DNA of 64,000 bases from Saururus chinensis (Eukaryota > Streptophyta > Magnoliopsida > Piperales > Saururaceae): assembly GCA_035235625.1 (NCBI GenBank), contig CP141149.1, positions 10,818,893-10,882,892 on the forward strand, given 5' to 3'. The position numbers and the translations under genes are program-made. Numbering within the stretch: the stretch's first letter is position 1; each line of letters begins with the position of its first letter. This document shows, in pieces, positions 12,591 through 24,698 of this stretch. The notes under the pieces are model-generated. The model was not told the DNA's origin, made no database searches, and worked only from the letters and a program-made list of their open reading frames with translations.

Positions 12591-15500
12591 CATTTTATTG
12601 CAAGAAGAAATCATAAATGTCATATTATTACAATAATATTTTTTATTTACTTTAAAAAACTAAATAGTGTTCAATGTGTTTTTTTACAGTTTAACATTTT
12701 GAAGTAGTAATGTGCAGAGGCAAGTCGAGTTTCGGCTCATTCAAGCCAAGCTGAGTTAAGCTCAAACTTGACAGGGCTAACATCAAGCTCAACTTGTAAT
12801 ATCCATAAAAAATTTCAATTATGAATTAGGATTTAGTTTCCTTGGATTTTCTTTAATTTGGTTTTAGCTTATTTGTTGAACAATTAGTAGGGTTGATAAT
12901 TTCTTTTGTTGACAATGTGAATGGAGGAGGATCTACAAACCTTATCTTGTAATACTCTAAAACCAAATGAAACTTTTACATGTGAACAACCATATGTTGA
13001 ATATATTATGTTATGGCAAGCTCATATTAGTCAAACACAAAGTTGTTTCACCCATTAAGCCGGACATCTAGTTCCTTCTTTATATTCTATACATATTTTT
13101 GCATCTTCCTTTAAACATGAATCTAATTTTTATTGTATCATGTTACCTAGGGATTTCCAAAATAATTTACTTTCAAATATTTCAGAACCTTTTGATCCTC
13201 CTACAAATGTCACCATCATGTATGCTCCATCTTCCTTGTTTAGATAAATTATCATTATCTACAAATATCTTTTATTCATCCTTTTGTAGTTCTTCAATGT
13301 AGTGCATTTTTACTACAATGTACTACAATTAGATGGTCTCGTGTAATATTTTGTCAATATTGTATTTTTTTAATGCCTAACTTTCTGTTTGAGTCATTGA
13401 CATGAGTAACATCTAGAACAAAAATAGTGAGGGACATAATTGCATTAGACAAAAACAACAAAAACATAATATTAAAATGATGTGAGGCAACGTCTACAAG
13501 ACTAATGAAGAAAAATAAGCAAACACATAAGGACAACTTCAATAGTCAACTCATAATTACATTCAAATATCAATGACTAGATAACAAATAATCAGATAAC
13601 TATCATGTATTCAATTTGCAATGTCTTACTCATGCAAGATATCATCATTAAACACATAAAACAACATAAAAATATTGATGAAAATAGCATAGTCATACTT
13701 TTTCCAATAAAAAAGATACTTGAAAGGCCCTCAATTCTTTGTCAATATCTTCATGCTAACAAAGTTGTAGTGAAACCTTTTCACTATGAAAGTAAATAAA
13801 ACTAATATAAAAAAAGAAAAAAGTTATATAGAAATTGTCTTTGGTAAAACCATCCCACACATAATTTAAAAATTATCAAGAAATGCACAACCAATGCTAC
13901 ATCAAAAACAAGTCTTTATTAGAGATCACATGAAAGTTAACAACTTGGGCAAGGATAGCAAGGGACATTGGAGAAAAGAAGCAGGTTATATGCCATTCGG
14001 CTACTCATATGAAGTTATGCTTGTGTGTAAAGAACTCCAGTTGTATGGGCTTGTAGCCTTGTCTATAATCAAATAAAGAAATATAAAGATTTGTCAAACT
14101 ATAGTGAAAGATTAAAAAATAGTAAAAAATACATTTATTCTACAAATTAGATTGAGTAAATAAAAATAATACGATTAAAATCATCTAACCATTTATAGAA
14201 CACAACAACAACAACAAGTACAGAGACAAAAAAATTCTAGCTAGATGAACAATCCTTAACAACATTGAGGAGAATCAAGAGGATAACAGACAAAACAACC
14301 ACTCTTGCCAAAGAGATATCCCACTTCTCAAAACCCAAGCTAAAGTCACTAGCTGCCATCTTAAAGTACATAGATGAACCAACAAAAACGTAGGGGCGGG
14401 GGGGGGGGGGGGAGGGGGGGGCAATCCACACAAACTAGGACATTGTGGGAGAGGGGTGCCCAGCATGACCAAGAGGGAGAGTGGAAGGGCAATGCAATGT
14501 GCTGGAGATGGAAAAACATTGGTGGGTCCAGTGGTCTAGAAAGGTAGGGGAGGAACATTTCAACTAATGGGAAAAGTTGTGGTCTTTGGTAGGTAGAGAT
14601 CAAGAGGGTGGAGGGAGAGGGACTTGGTTAGCAGGTTAAGCAAAGGAAGGCAAGAAAAGAGGTGATGAATAGAGAACAAGGTGGTCTTCCTTTGAAATTG
14701 GTTAAAGGAGACAAGTGTAAAGGGTTTTGAGAAGTGTTTCTATTTGTTGTGAATGTTGTGATGTGTTTGCTTTTGTGTGGTGGCCAACGGGCATTGAGGG
14801 AGGAAGCCTCCCCAACAAATTCACATCCATGGAATACACAAACAAAATCACCATACTCAATGTTGGTCATTTGTAAAAGCCAACAACATCTTCCACATTA
14901 CTAAAAGGGTGATGCTGGCCAGGAGATTGTATGAGGGGCTTGACAAATCCACACTTAAATTAACAACACAAGAACCAATAATTGAGGAAGTAATGAGAAT
15001 GATTAGGGGATGCCTAGTCAATTTTATCCGTCAATTTTATCCTTGTGTTTTTTTCACTTGGAATGTAGAAGGATTAGAAGGATCAACAACATGCAATCTC
15101 TAAAGAAACATGGGATACATTAGAGAAGCGGATCATATAGGGAGAGAAAAATTATTAAAAACGACAAAATCTCTCTTGTAAGGTATTAATCATTCATGCG
15201 CTACTTTGCAATTTTCTACTACTTACAAGGTATGAGGGTAGCAGCAAACCAGAGTCATGTGGAACAAAACCTTTAAAGCAACAACTCATAAGCCCTCACT
15301 CCATCTTAGATGCTACAAGGGCCTGTACATGCTTTAAACTCGTTGACACCAATGATTCAGCTAATAATCCCAAAGACCAAATGGAAACCAAGATAACATC
15401 CTACACAAAATGTTGCACATGTTCAAGTGATGAGATCTTCAATAGGTTATCTCATGCTAAAAACCTGAATTCTTCGTTTTCACCCCAATGCATGATAAAC

Positions 15501-15880
15501 ATACATTTTTTTATCACAGTGCGACAAGAAAGAGAAAAATCAAATGAGCAAGCAAAAATAATTTACCTTGCCCACTCACTCAGTGGCCGGCAAGATTGCA
15601 AGAGAAACCATGTATCAACAACATTGGATGATCCAAACATGGAGTGGTAATGAGTTTTTGAGAAACTTCTCCTTCTCTTTGAAGGTTGTGGCGTGTCTTG
15701 TTTTAAGTGACGGCCAATGGGTGCTGAGGGCGGAAACCTCCCCAATAGATTCACATTTCTTTCTATTACATCTCCAAAAATAAATCTGTCTTGAAGGACA
15801 TAGAGAAGTGTCTACTTAATAAAACCAAGAAAGTTAGCATAGGAAACAAGCAATAGAGGAAAAATATGAATTATTATTCT
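12591..15880. other. Unassigned intergenic DNA
   Basis: No gene is recognised here. A 60-residue frame at 13894-14076 (VFIRDHMKVNNLGKDSKGHW) has protein-like composition but I cannot place it. At 14392-14420 there is a G-rich run (15 consecutive G, then A, then 8 G). The stretch around 14730-14830 is matched in degenerate form around 15680-15760 (shared phrases: GTGGCCAACGGGCATTGAGG and ACGGCCAATGGGTGCTGAGG, both followed by CCTCCCCAA), so an old repeat is present twice. The rest is AT-rich without visible structure. Confidence 0.4.
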
Positions 15881-16148
15881 TCACCTTTTTTTATTAATAA
15901 AAATTAAGGTAATAAATTTCATATAATTAATACTAGCACAATGTAGTTATAAACAAGCAATTCAGTATAAAAAGAAAAACACTTTAAAAGGAAAAACAAT
16001 TGGAACATGTGAATCACCTTTTTTTATTAATAAAAAATAAGGTAATAAATTTCATATAATTAATACTAGCACAATGTAGTTATAAACAAGCAATTCAGTA
16101 TAAAAAGAAAAACACTTTAAAAGGAAAAACAATTGGAACATGTGAATC
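15881..16148. repeat. Near-perfect 133-bp tandem duplication
   Basis: Two units, 15881-16013 and 16014-16148, start TCACCTTTTTTTATTAATAA and end TTGGAACATGTGAATCA. They appear to differ only by an A insertion or substitution near the start, so the duplication is recent. A degenerate third relative (AAATTGGAACATGTGAGTCA) is at about 16253-16275. Confidence 0.9.
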
Positions 16149-17276
16149 ATTATACAACCCTGTCCAATATGGTGAACAAACACTTCAAGAAATCTCACAT
16201 AATAAACATAATTCTATATTAGTATTTTAGTACTAAAAGAAAAATATTTGAAAATTGGAACATGTGAGTCATTGTGCTACCATGTCCAAAGAGACACTTC
16301 AAGGCCCGTTGCACCAAGCAGTCAAAAATTAAAACTAATTGTTCTAAAATGAGATATTTTAATCTACTCACCAAGAATTTGTTTGAACAATAAAATTCAA
16401 ATAATTTATAAAAGAAAAACAGAGGAACATATGCCTCCGGAGATCAAGTCTCCTCAATCTAATCCAAAGTAACTATTAAAATTAAGGCATAAAGAATCAC
16501 ATTTTGACAGCTCAAATTAACGAAATAAAGATACAAACATTATTTTAAAATAAAACTAGAGCAAGCATAAGATTTTAAAATAGCGCAATGTGGTTACCTT
16601 CAATGCCAGCAGCCGAAAGTTGTAGAGTAAATATTTTGCAAACAAATAGTGGAGTATGTTGCAAGAGAGCAGAAAAGTGGCTTTCATGGAGAAGATGCTG
16701 AGGACAAGCTGTATGAGCGAGCTAGGTGAGTCGTCGAAGACTGGGATCTTGACCAGAGCTGGCTGGAGGAGGAGGAGGCTAGGAAAAGGAAAAGGAAAAG
16801 ATACATCAACATCAAGAAGAAGAGGGGGGGAAGTGGTTTCTGGCGGAGGCAGAGGAGGGAATATGGGAGGGAAGATGAAGCAAGAAAAGGGGCTAACGGT
16901 GATGGAGACATCTAGCAGGGGGAGAGAGCTGCTGAAAGCATTGAGGGATGTAAAGCTTCGTCGTCGCCTAGCCTTAGAGATGGCCACCTCCACCGGACTG
17001 GGCTTATACCCATAGGATTGGGCTTTTTTCCTGCCTTCCTCTGCTCATCCCGGCCGCACCGTCCCTCCTTCCTCTACTCGGTCATCATCACCATCGTCTT
17101 TTGTTTGCCTCCGCCTCCGCTCCTCGATTCGCTGGTGACCCGCCTATCCCGGGTAGCTTCCACTTTTCTCTTCACTCCAAGAGCTACTACAGCAACACAT
17201 GGCTGGGTTCCTCTCCAAAAGGCCCTACTAGCGGACTAGGCTTGGGGACCTTCTCACACCTACTCCCTTGGACATG
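16149..17276. other. Left flank of CACTA; GC-rich unassigned genic-looking DNA
   Basis: Between about 16640 and 17270 the composition turns GC-rich. Both strands carry overlapping open frames: plus 16656-17015 (119 codons, Arg/Gly-rich) and minus 16556-16993 (145 codons, Ser/Pro/Leu-rich). Neither shows a family I recognise. A GTGAGT donor-like site on the plus strand (16725-16730) follows a frame reading MEKMLRTSCMSEL, so a host exon is possible but unproven. The CACTA element inserted at the ATG at 17274-17276; the flanks would otherwise join here. Confidence 0.3.
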
Positions 17277-18109
17277 CACTATAACAAATTAAACCTTTTG
17301 CAACAAATTAATTTATTGCAAAAGATACTATTTTATGGCAAAAAGCTTTTTGCGACAAAAATAAGTTCGTCCTAGAGTTGTTGCAAAAGGCTCATCTCAA
17401 AAGGTTATTTGCAACAAAATAAATTGTCCCAAAAGGTTTACTTTTGCGACAATATTATGTCACAAAAGGGATGCTTTTTTGTCGCAAATGCTATAATTAT
17501 TTAGATAAAACCCAATAAAAATTGTCGCAAAAAAATTAAAATAAAAAAATAATTTTGTATTTGCAACAAAGAAAATTTGCTGTAAAAATTATTTTCAAAA
17601 TTATAAATGCAACAATAATTAATCATTCCAAAACAAGAAAATATATTTGCCACAAATGCATTCCATTCTAAAAAACTAATCTTTAGTATTTGGGACAAAT
17701 TATTTTGTCCCAAAATGTATCTGCAAGACTATTTGGGACAAAAAAATTTCGTTTTAAAAACATTTGAAATTCCAAAAAAAAATATTTGATAGTTTGCAAC
17801 AAAATTTTCTTATAAAAAAAATACATTTAAAAAATCAATAAAATTTCTACAGTTAGATCAATAAGCACCAAACAAATGCCTGCCTAAAAAACAAAGTTCT
17901 AACTCTGGCTTGAAAGAAATGGGGAAGTCTACGCAAATTTGGAGAACAATTTCAAGTACATATTTGGACAGTTGGAATAGAATACGGGCAAGCTCTCAAT
18001 GCCCCACCCATCCAAAATTTCTAAAATAGGTTTCACAGTTGATCCTATTAATAGAATTAGTACAAGCAGAAATCAAAATTAAAGCTCATGCTCAGGAATA
18101 AGTAGCCTT

Positions 18110-18790
18110 CATGTCCAATGGGAGAATTTAACCTTCTTAATGAGATAAACAAGAAATATAGGTCAGACAATTCAACACCTACGTCATGAAAATATGTTAC
18201 TTGACTCTTTTTCTTTTTCTGCAAGATAGTTGAGAAAACATAGTCCAAACTCCTATGCATGTATGTTCTAGTAATCATATGCATATAGAAGGACATGAGA
18301 CTAAGAGGAAAGACAAGAAAAGGCAAAAAGTAAAAAGATATATGGGGAGACTCCAACTCTAGTACCAGCGGCATTTGCCGATCCCAAATTTCCAGAAGTA
18401 AGGGAGTATCTTAGATCACTTGTAATAGTTTTAGCTTAATAGCAAGATGAAGGTTAATATCTTTGCCATCATCCACACTATTTATAACAGAGAAAGCAAG
18501 GTAGACTAACTTTAATAGCAAGGTGAAGGTGAACAACTACATTCGATAAAGCATCTCTCAATATTGATACTTGGAAAGATATAAGTAAGAAGTTTGCTTA
18601 CATGCCCAAATACAGTTTTTACCATTCTGCACAATCCCCTAAGCAAAGGACCAGCAAGTTCCAGCCTTCTGTTTCCATAGTGGTCCCTGTCATCTTTTAG
18701 TTGTTGTCCAAAAGCACAAAGCAGAATTCTATATATAATGTACCTTAGAGAGTTACAGTAGCAAATAACTATCATAAGCTGTAATAGATG
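18110..18790 (-). pseudogene. NRPB2: Captured NRPB2 (RNA polymerase II second-largest subunit) fragment
   Basis: Read on the minus strand, 18640-18770 gives YRILLCAFGQQLKDDRDHYG and then GNRRLELAGPLLRGLCRM, followed at once by a GTAAAA donor-like site. This matches the DDRDHYGNKRLDLAGPLL block of the RNA polymerase II RPB2 subunit. Further along the same strand, 18110-18150 reads SLRRLNSPIGHEG, matching the RRLNSPIGREG block that lies downstream in RPB2. The two blocks are in the gene's order, with about 450 bp of intron-like sequence between them, so a genomic segment rather than a cDNA was captured. The great majority of the ~1,190-residue protein is absent, so this cannot be a polymerase subunit. 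Conservation of both blocks is good but residues differ (for example G-H-E-G where G-R-E-G is usual). It lies directly downstream of the endoglucanase fragment in the same orientation. A Pol IV/V paralogue is less likely given the DRDHYGN wording. Confidence 0.78.
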
Positions 18791-19115
18791 AAGGACCACA
18801 TGCATTCAAAACAGAATTTACCCAAAATAAAATCCCTTCTACGTCTCACAATTTTCTTAGAGTAAACAAGAGCATGAAGAATCTGAAGTCCCTGTCATAA
18901 AATATACAAAAGATTAGTCATTTCTTGAAAGTTTAATCGTTAGCTGATTCATGCCAGCTGAAAGACTAAAGCAAGCATCTCAGATTATGAAACTTTTGAT
19001 TTGCACATATTCTTAATGGTTCTGACTCTAAACCAATATTTAGAGTGATTGGAGTCGCCAATACAAGAGTTCAGAGCGTTTCAACCTGGCAGTAAATTTG
19101 GTTGATAGTGGTGGC

Positions 19116-19786
19116 CTAGGAATTGAGGGTGCACAATAAATAATTAGTGCCCCATCTGATGAGTTCCCTGGCGTGATTGTATTCACCAATGGCCTTGTAC
19201 TTGTCACTGTATTCAATCAGAGTCCAGCTTAGCATGCTCATTGAGAAGACCATTGGAAAGCTGAACTTGATATTGTCTCCCGCATCATAATATCCTCCTA
19301 CGAGCCCTCCTTTCACATCGGTCAATCCCAATCCATCTTCCAAGCCTGAGTCCCCTCGCCATGGCACCCCATTGTTCTTTGGAAGCTTCCCTGCTGCAGG
19401 ACCCAGTTCCAGAATCATCAGAAATTGTCAAACTGAAACCCCAATGTTGTATGGATGTTGAACTGGTGATTTCTCGTGATCTTATAAATTTAAATGATCT
19501 TAAGCAAAAATCAGATCTACCTAAATGGGCCATATTTCAGGATTATTGAATAGTTCATTATCATTACCATATTGGAGAGATCCCACCAACACTTGAGTTT
19601 GAAATCATCAGTAAAAGCTACAATGAGATAGATAGAAATTAAGAGACAAAAGAAGGAAATTTACTCACACTTTTGAGCATTGAAAAATTGGAGGACCTTG
19701 TGATGGGCCAAGGTGTAATTATCAGGGGGAGGACGGCGTGGGTGGTTGATCTCGTACGAGCCACCCCAATGATTTGCTGAATGCAT
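19116..19786 (-). pseudogene. Captured KORRIGAN-type GH9 endoglucanase fragment, two exons
   Basis: On the minus strand a start at 19786 opens a 118-bp exon (19786-19669) reading MHSANHWGGSYEI and then NHPRRPPPDNYTLAHHK. A donor GTGAGT follows; an acceptor ending CTGCAG precedes the second exon at 19393, which reads SGKLPKNNGVPWRGDSGL, DVKGGLVGGYYDAGDNIKF and ELIRWGTNYLL and ends at a TAG at 19118-19116. Spliced, this is a 131-residue frame. These are the N-terminal tail and the first part of the catalytic domain of membrane-anchored GH9A endo-1,4-beta-glucanases (KORRIGAN family, cellulose synthesis at the plasma membrane; ~620 residues). Homology continues past the stop (ATTINQIYCQV). The acidic tail and the membrane anchor that should separate EI from the PPPDNYT segment are missing, and the catalytic residues of the C-terminal half are absent. 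The intron shows capture from genomic DNA. It sits upstream of the NRPB2 fragment in the same direction. Confidence 0.85.
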
Positions 19787-20159
19787 CATGGTCCCTGACT
19801 CAGCACAATGTCATTGAATATATGTGTTTTTCTGCAACCTAAGATTGAACCATAAAAAATGTCACTCCCAGTCGTCCAAATGATATAAATGTTCATCAAA
19901 AGACTAGTAGAATTAAAAAACAGAGTAGTTTCATTACTCAACAGATCATATGAATACCTGTTTGATGAGTGCCTCAGTGAAAATTGGGATTCCCGCCAGC
20001 CCAGTTATCCAATGTGATCAGTTGGGTGCTATGGCGTTCCAACATAAGAATAAACTTACCGAAATATCCTTGTCAACCATTTTCAGATTAGTCAAATAAT
20101 CATCATAAGACTGTCTAGTTTTTTTTTTTAAGAAAAACAAAAAAAACTGAGTGATTCAT

Positions 20160-21060
20160 TGATGAAAGCTTGCATCTGGCTACCTGTTTGATGGGTGCCT
20201 CAAAGATAAGGGCAATCTGCAAAGGACATGCGATTATCAATTTACGTGCAGATCAATACGCCTATCCAACAATCTATTCAAGCCATACACAGTTTTCACT
20301 TCAATGAAAATCTCAAGAAAGACAAACATAACAAACAATTCCAAAGTACAGAGAATATGGCAATGCGACAGTGCAATATTATTATCTGACCAACAAGGAA
20401 ACCATTAAGAAGATAAGAAGACAAGACACAAGTTAATTATTCTGGACGGCAAAACTATGACAGAAAACATGCATTAAAACAGAACAAAAAATGGATCTTA
20501 ACAAAAATAAATTGCTGTTGTGGCTTTTGGGACAACTCCTTATAACTCATAAACAAAGCTGATTCCTATCAGTGGAAGGCAAATATAGCAAAGCCTTTAC
20601 ACTGGTCATCTCAGAATGAAGGAATACTGTAGTTGCCTCACTTTGAATCCAACACGAAAAATACCACCTTTGACTCTACAATTGATAGAGCGACAATATC
20701 CCTAAAAATCTTTAAAGGGACACAGATGTGAAGATGGAGGATAACCCATCAGCTAAAATCCAATTCTAGTGCTGCGAACTGAAGAAGAGGATGGTTAATG
20801 TTGGGGAGAGCCTCTTGCAGCGCCGTGGCGGGAAGAAGGCTTTGGGCGTGAAGGTGGGAAGCGCCGATTGCAGCGAGATGGAGCCGGAATCAAGATGCCG
20901 TCAACGCGATTTGAAGCCCTACTGCAACGGAGCACGATCGCGCAAAGCAGTGGAAGGTGAATTAGGGTGAGGCTGACTAAACTGGGGAAATCTTGGAGGT
21001 ACAGCCGTGGGCGGGAGTGGGAAATTTTCTTGGCGCGGGAGTCCTGCACGCCAGTGGAGG
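20160..21060 (-). other. Unrecognised genic-looking segment inside the CACTA
   Basis: The stretch 20800-21060 is markedly GC-rich against the surrounding AT-rich DNA and on the minus strand is open for 84 codons from 21049 (MQDSRAKKISHSRPRLYLQD). At 20171-20219, also minus, a short exon-like piece reads IALIFEAPIKQ between an AG and a GTAGCC; a related phrase recurs near 19955-20010. This could be the 5' end or untranslated leader of a further captured gene and might supply a promoter for the downstream fragments. I do not recognise the family. Confidence 0.35.
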
Positions 21061-23582
21061 ATTTGTTTCATTTTTTATGTGGCAGGTTTGGATTTTGGGT
21101 TTGGGTTAGAACCCAACCTGGAGTCGAAGTTCTTTTGACCCGACCCACTAACCCACCGAATATGAGCAAAAAAAAACCCACCGAAATAAGAACTAAGAGT
21201 CGATTTGAAGCTCGGTTAATTCTAATAATTAAAACTAAATTAATCTTAATTTAGATCTAAAAAATAATATAACTAAAGTTAAATATAATCTTGTAATTTA
21301 ATTAGAAACTCAAGTCAGGTTGGTTTTTGAATTTTTCACATATTAATCCCAACTCGACCGAATTCAGGATTTATTTAGATACTTATTTCTTGGACTTAAC
21401 TTGACCGGGTCAATCTTAAATCTTAGGTCAGGTTTTAGTTTTCAACACTGCCTTAGGTTACAAGTGGATTCTTTGATTCGTTGGTTAAAAAATTATATCC
21501 ATTAATTCACGTATCAACGAATGAGTTTTTTTAAATAAAATTAATAATTAAAATGGGTTTTTTAGCCTAAAATACATAATTTTTCTTAAAAGTAATATAG
21601 ATTATAATTATATTAATAAATTAGTAATTTTCACATAAATAGATTTATGAAAGGAAAATTTAGTTTCATTGTAATTATTAATACATAAAATTATTTTTAT
21701 TAGTGTATTTTCATCAATTTGCATTACTTTTTTTTATTGTCAACAAAAAATTAAGGCAAGAAGGGTACAATATATGTAGAGTACAATCTTATCGATCATA
21801 GTGTAAGTATTATATATACTAATTAAAATTATATATGATATGTTGCAAACCCAATAATAACATGACAAATAATTAACTACTTTTTCATTTACATAAAACA
21901 TAGATTTGGCCAACCAGTACACCTAAAGGCAACTAGATATGGTTGTTAAAATTACAAGGGTTCAAGTGAAAAGAGTTTTCAATGCACCCTCAAACTTGTC
22001 CATGTATTGAGGGTATTCACAATTTAAGCACATCACCGCTCAACCTTTTTCAACTATTTACTTCTTACCTCTTTTAACATGCTACAATATGCATGCTTTC
22101 AATATATGGAAATAGTGGTGCTTTGAGCACACCCTCGGATGCCCCCTCCCCCCTCGAGGACCCAATTGATTTTTGAGCTTCAAAAACTAATTTACACTAG
22201 AGTATATAATATATTTTGAATACTCACTTGACATGATATCATTTGTAAAGCATCGAATACATAAAGAATTAAGAGAATGAGGCAAAAAACTTAAAAATAT
22301 TATGCAGTGTGTCTATATGTATATATTATATATAACATTGAATAATTGCTTATCATTTCATAAATATTAATCATTTATAAACTATCACATATTATTTGGT
22401 AAATATTAATCAATTAATTTATGTATTTATATATTTTACATAATAAAACATATATCCATATTATATCCTACATATGGTATATGGTTTTACATAACAAATA
22501 TATATATTTATGAAATTTTTTATTTTGGAAAAGAACTTTAATAATGTATAAAAAATATTTGATTTAAAAAAAACTATAACTTTTTTTTTTTAAATACCAC
22601 CTATGATATGTTTGGAAACTCATTGAAAATAAGCATAATAAAGTCTTGAAAAATATATGAATATAAAATATATTTATAGTTTGTTAATTTAGTAAGAAAC
22701 CTATTTGAAAAAATCTATTACTAACTCGAACAACTTTTCATTTAAATAAAAAAATAACTATTTGACAATTTAATGTAAAAAATTCCTATTCGCCGTAAAC
22801 TAGCTAACTTGTTGCACAAGGTATATACTTTTTGTGATAAATTTCTAAAATTCTCTCAAACATATAGTTAGGATATTTTTACCTTTTTTCTTTTAAATAA
22901 AATAAAATGAAGCCTATTTAGGACACATTGTGAATTTTGTTGCAAAAATCAATACAATTTGTTACAAAACTTCTTACTCATATCAAATAATCAAATAGTA
23001 TTTGCAACGAATTAAGCTTATTGTTGCAAATGCTCTCTTGCTTTTTCAAAGTACATCTTTTTTTGGATGAATTTTAAAATTCATCCTAAAATGTGACTTT
23101 TAGGGACAAATATTTATTCGGGGCAAAACGTTTAGTTGTAGTGCTTTTGCAACAACTAATAAAATTTATCGCAAAAACATTTTAAAAAATTATTATTATT
23201 ATTATTAAATATTAATGAGAATATTTTTAGGACAAACTACACATTTTGTCATTAAAAGGCTAGAACCTTTTCGATAAAACAAAATTTTGTTGCAAAAAAT
23301 ATAGACATTTTGCAATGAATTCCCTTTGTTGTAAAAAAGTAGGTTTTTTGCCATAAAGTGAAAAATTCGTTGCAAAAGAACTAACCTTTAGTGAAAAAAA
23401 ACCCATTTGTTGCAAAAAAATCACATTTTACAAGTACACCAAGTTTTTGTAACTAAGTCTTTAAAATTGTCGCAAATGATATATAATTAGCGACAAATTC
23501 TTGTTTGTGGTAAAAAAATTTATTCCAAAAGGGTCTTTTTATTGTAGTGATGTGAATTCCCCTGATCTTTGTCCCCATTCGT

Positions 23583-23672
23583 TATCTTTGATTCGTTTTG
23601 CACGCTTTTTAGTTCTCTTTGATTCGTTTTTCACGTTCGTCCTCTTTGATTCGTTTTTCACGCTTTTCTGAT
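23583..23672. repeat. Three copies of a ~30-bp repeat
   Basis: The phrase TCTTTGATTCGTTTTNCACG occurs at about 23585, 23616 and 23643, about 30 bp apart, between the right end of the CACTA and the O-methyltransferase promoter. Confidence 0.75.
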
Positions 23673-24234
23673 TTTGGGTTTGCTTATCATTTTTGGTAAC
23701 CGTAACGGCCTCCGTCTCCGTCCCTTAGCTTGGTTGTGACGTATCCAGTTTTAATAGTGGCTAACGGGCTGACGAAACTTCACCAGCATATTCACGTCCG
23801 ACGCGGCTGCTTCATGCCTCATCACTTTCAAAGTACTATGTAGACCGCTACCATTAATGCTTGTCTCCACTTTTAATGCAAGGATGTCTGTGGATTCCTA
23901 CCGGATTAGCATGTGTCTTACTGCCATGCACAGTAAGTGAGACCTGCCTTGAATTGATTTCATTGCAACATTCATACTCGGTAAACAAAATTTAAACTCA
24001 TGCGCCTTAAAGATGATCTCGACAAATCTCACAAGAGTGCAACATGTTGCTTGCTACCTATTAAATAATGTCATCTACGTAATTCACGTTGAGTTCATGC
24101 CTGCAATTAAATTTATCTCCAACTTCAAGCCTTTGGGTCTGCGCGCCCAACTCCACATCCTTTTCTTCTAATACAAAAAATCTTTAAGCTTAGTCCAAAT
24201 CAACAAGTAGCCTCCTGGCCTCTCCAATTCCCAA

Positions 24235-24244
24235 CTATAAAAAG
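24235..24244 (+). promoter_or_regulatory. TATA box of the O-methyltransferase gene
   Basis: CTATAAAAAG lies 108 bp upstream of the ATG at 24352, a normal plant core-promoter position that implies a leader of about 75-80 bases. No other TATA-like element is as well placed. Confidence 0.6.
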
Positions 24245-24698
24245 ACCATCAAGTTAGAACGCTAAATCCATTGATTGCTGCCAACCATCTTCTCTAGTTT
24301 TGTTAGATTTCCCTTCGAAGTATTCCGTTGTTCTTTCTCGGCTTCAGCTGGATGGCTTTATCAAAAGTAGAGGCAGCGGAAGAGATGCTCCAAGCTCAAG
24401 CCCACGTAATGAACTACCTCTACGCCTTTGTTGGACCCATGAGCCTCAAATGTGCCGTAGAGCTCAATATACCGGACACCATCTACAAACATGGTGCTCC
24501 CATGACTCTTACAGACCTCGTCTCTGCCCTCGGCCTTCCCGCGATACAAAAACCGCACCTCCGCCGCCTAATGCGCCTTCTCGCCCACTCCGGCTTTTTC
24601 ATTATACAAAAAAATGGCGGTGATCTCGGCGAAGAAGCCTTCCTCCTTACTCCATCCTCCAAGCTCTTAATAAAGGAAACCAAGACGAGCATGGCAAC

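Larger units (their letters stand above)
17277..23549. mobile_element. Non-autonomous CACTA element carrying host gene fragments (Pack-CACTA)
   Basis: The element is 6,273 bp. It begins CACTATAACAAATTAAACC at 17277 and ends CTTTTTATTGTAGTG at 23549, so both ends carry the CACTA/TAGTG termini; read from each end, the terminal inverted repeats (about 30 bp) share CACTA-AA-A--AA--CCTTTTG. It is flanked by ATG at 17274-17276 and ATG at 23550-23552, the 3-bp target duplication typical of this superfamily. Subterminal repeats of TTGCGACAAA/TTTGTTGCAAAA type fill 17300-17830 and 22800-23549, as expected for transposase binding regions. No transposase (TNPA/TNPD-like) frame is visible, so it would depend on an autonomous relative. 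Inside, on the minus strand, lie fragments of a KORRIGAN-type endoglucanase (19116-19786) and of NRPB2 (18110-18790), plus unrecognised genic sequence at 20160-21060. The stretch 21100-22800 is AT-rich with no gene seen. Confidence 0.9.

Noticed and set aside
12459-12707. A small kinase gene starting at 12459
   Set aside because: Only the first ~35 residues match a kinase start; the remainder is AT-rich non-homologous sequence, so it is part of the receptor-kinase relic.
16556-17015. Candidate host gene on either strand beside the CACTA
   Set aside because: Both strands are open because of GC-rich composition; no family wording and no clear exon structure could be supported.
23146-23165. Internal TTGTAGTG phrase as the true right end of the CACTA
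   Set aside because: Subterminal repeats continue beyond it, and the ATG/ATG duplication fits only the end at 23549.
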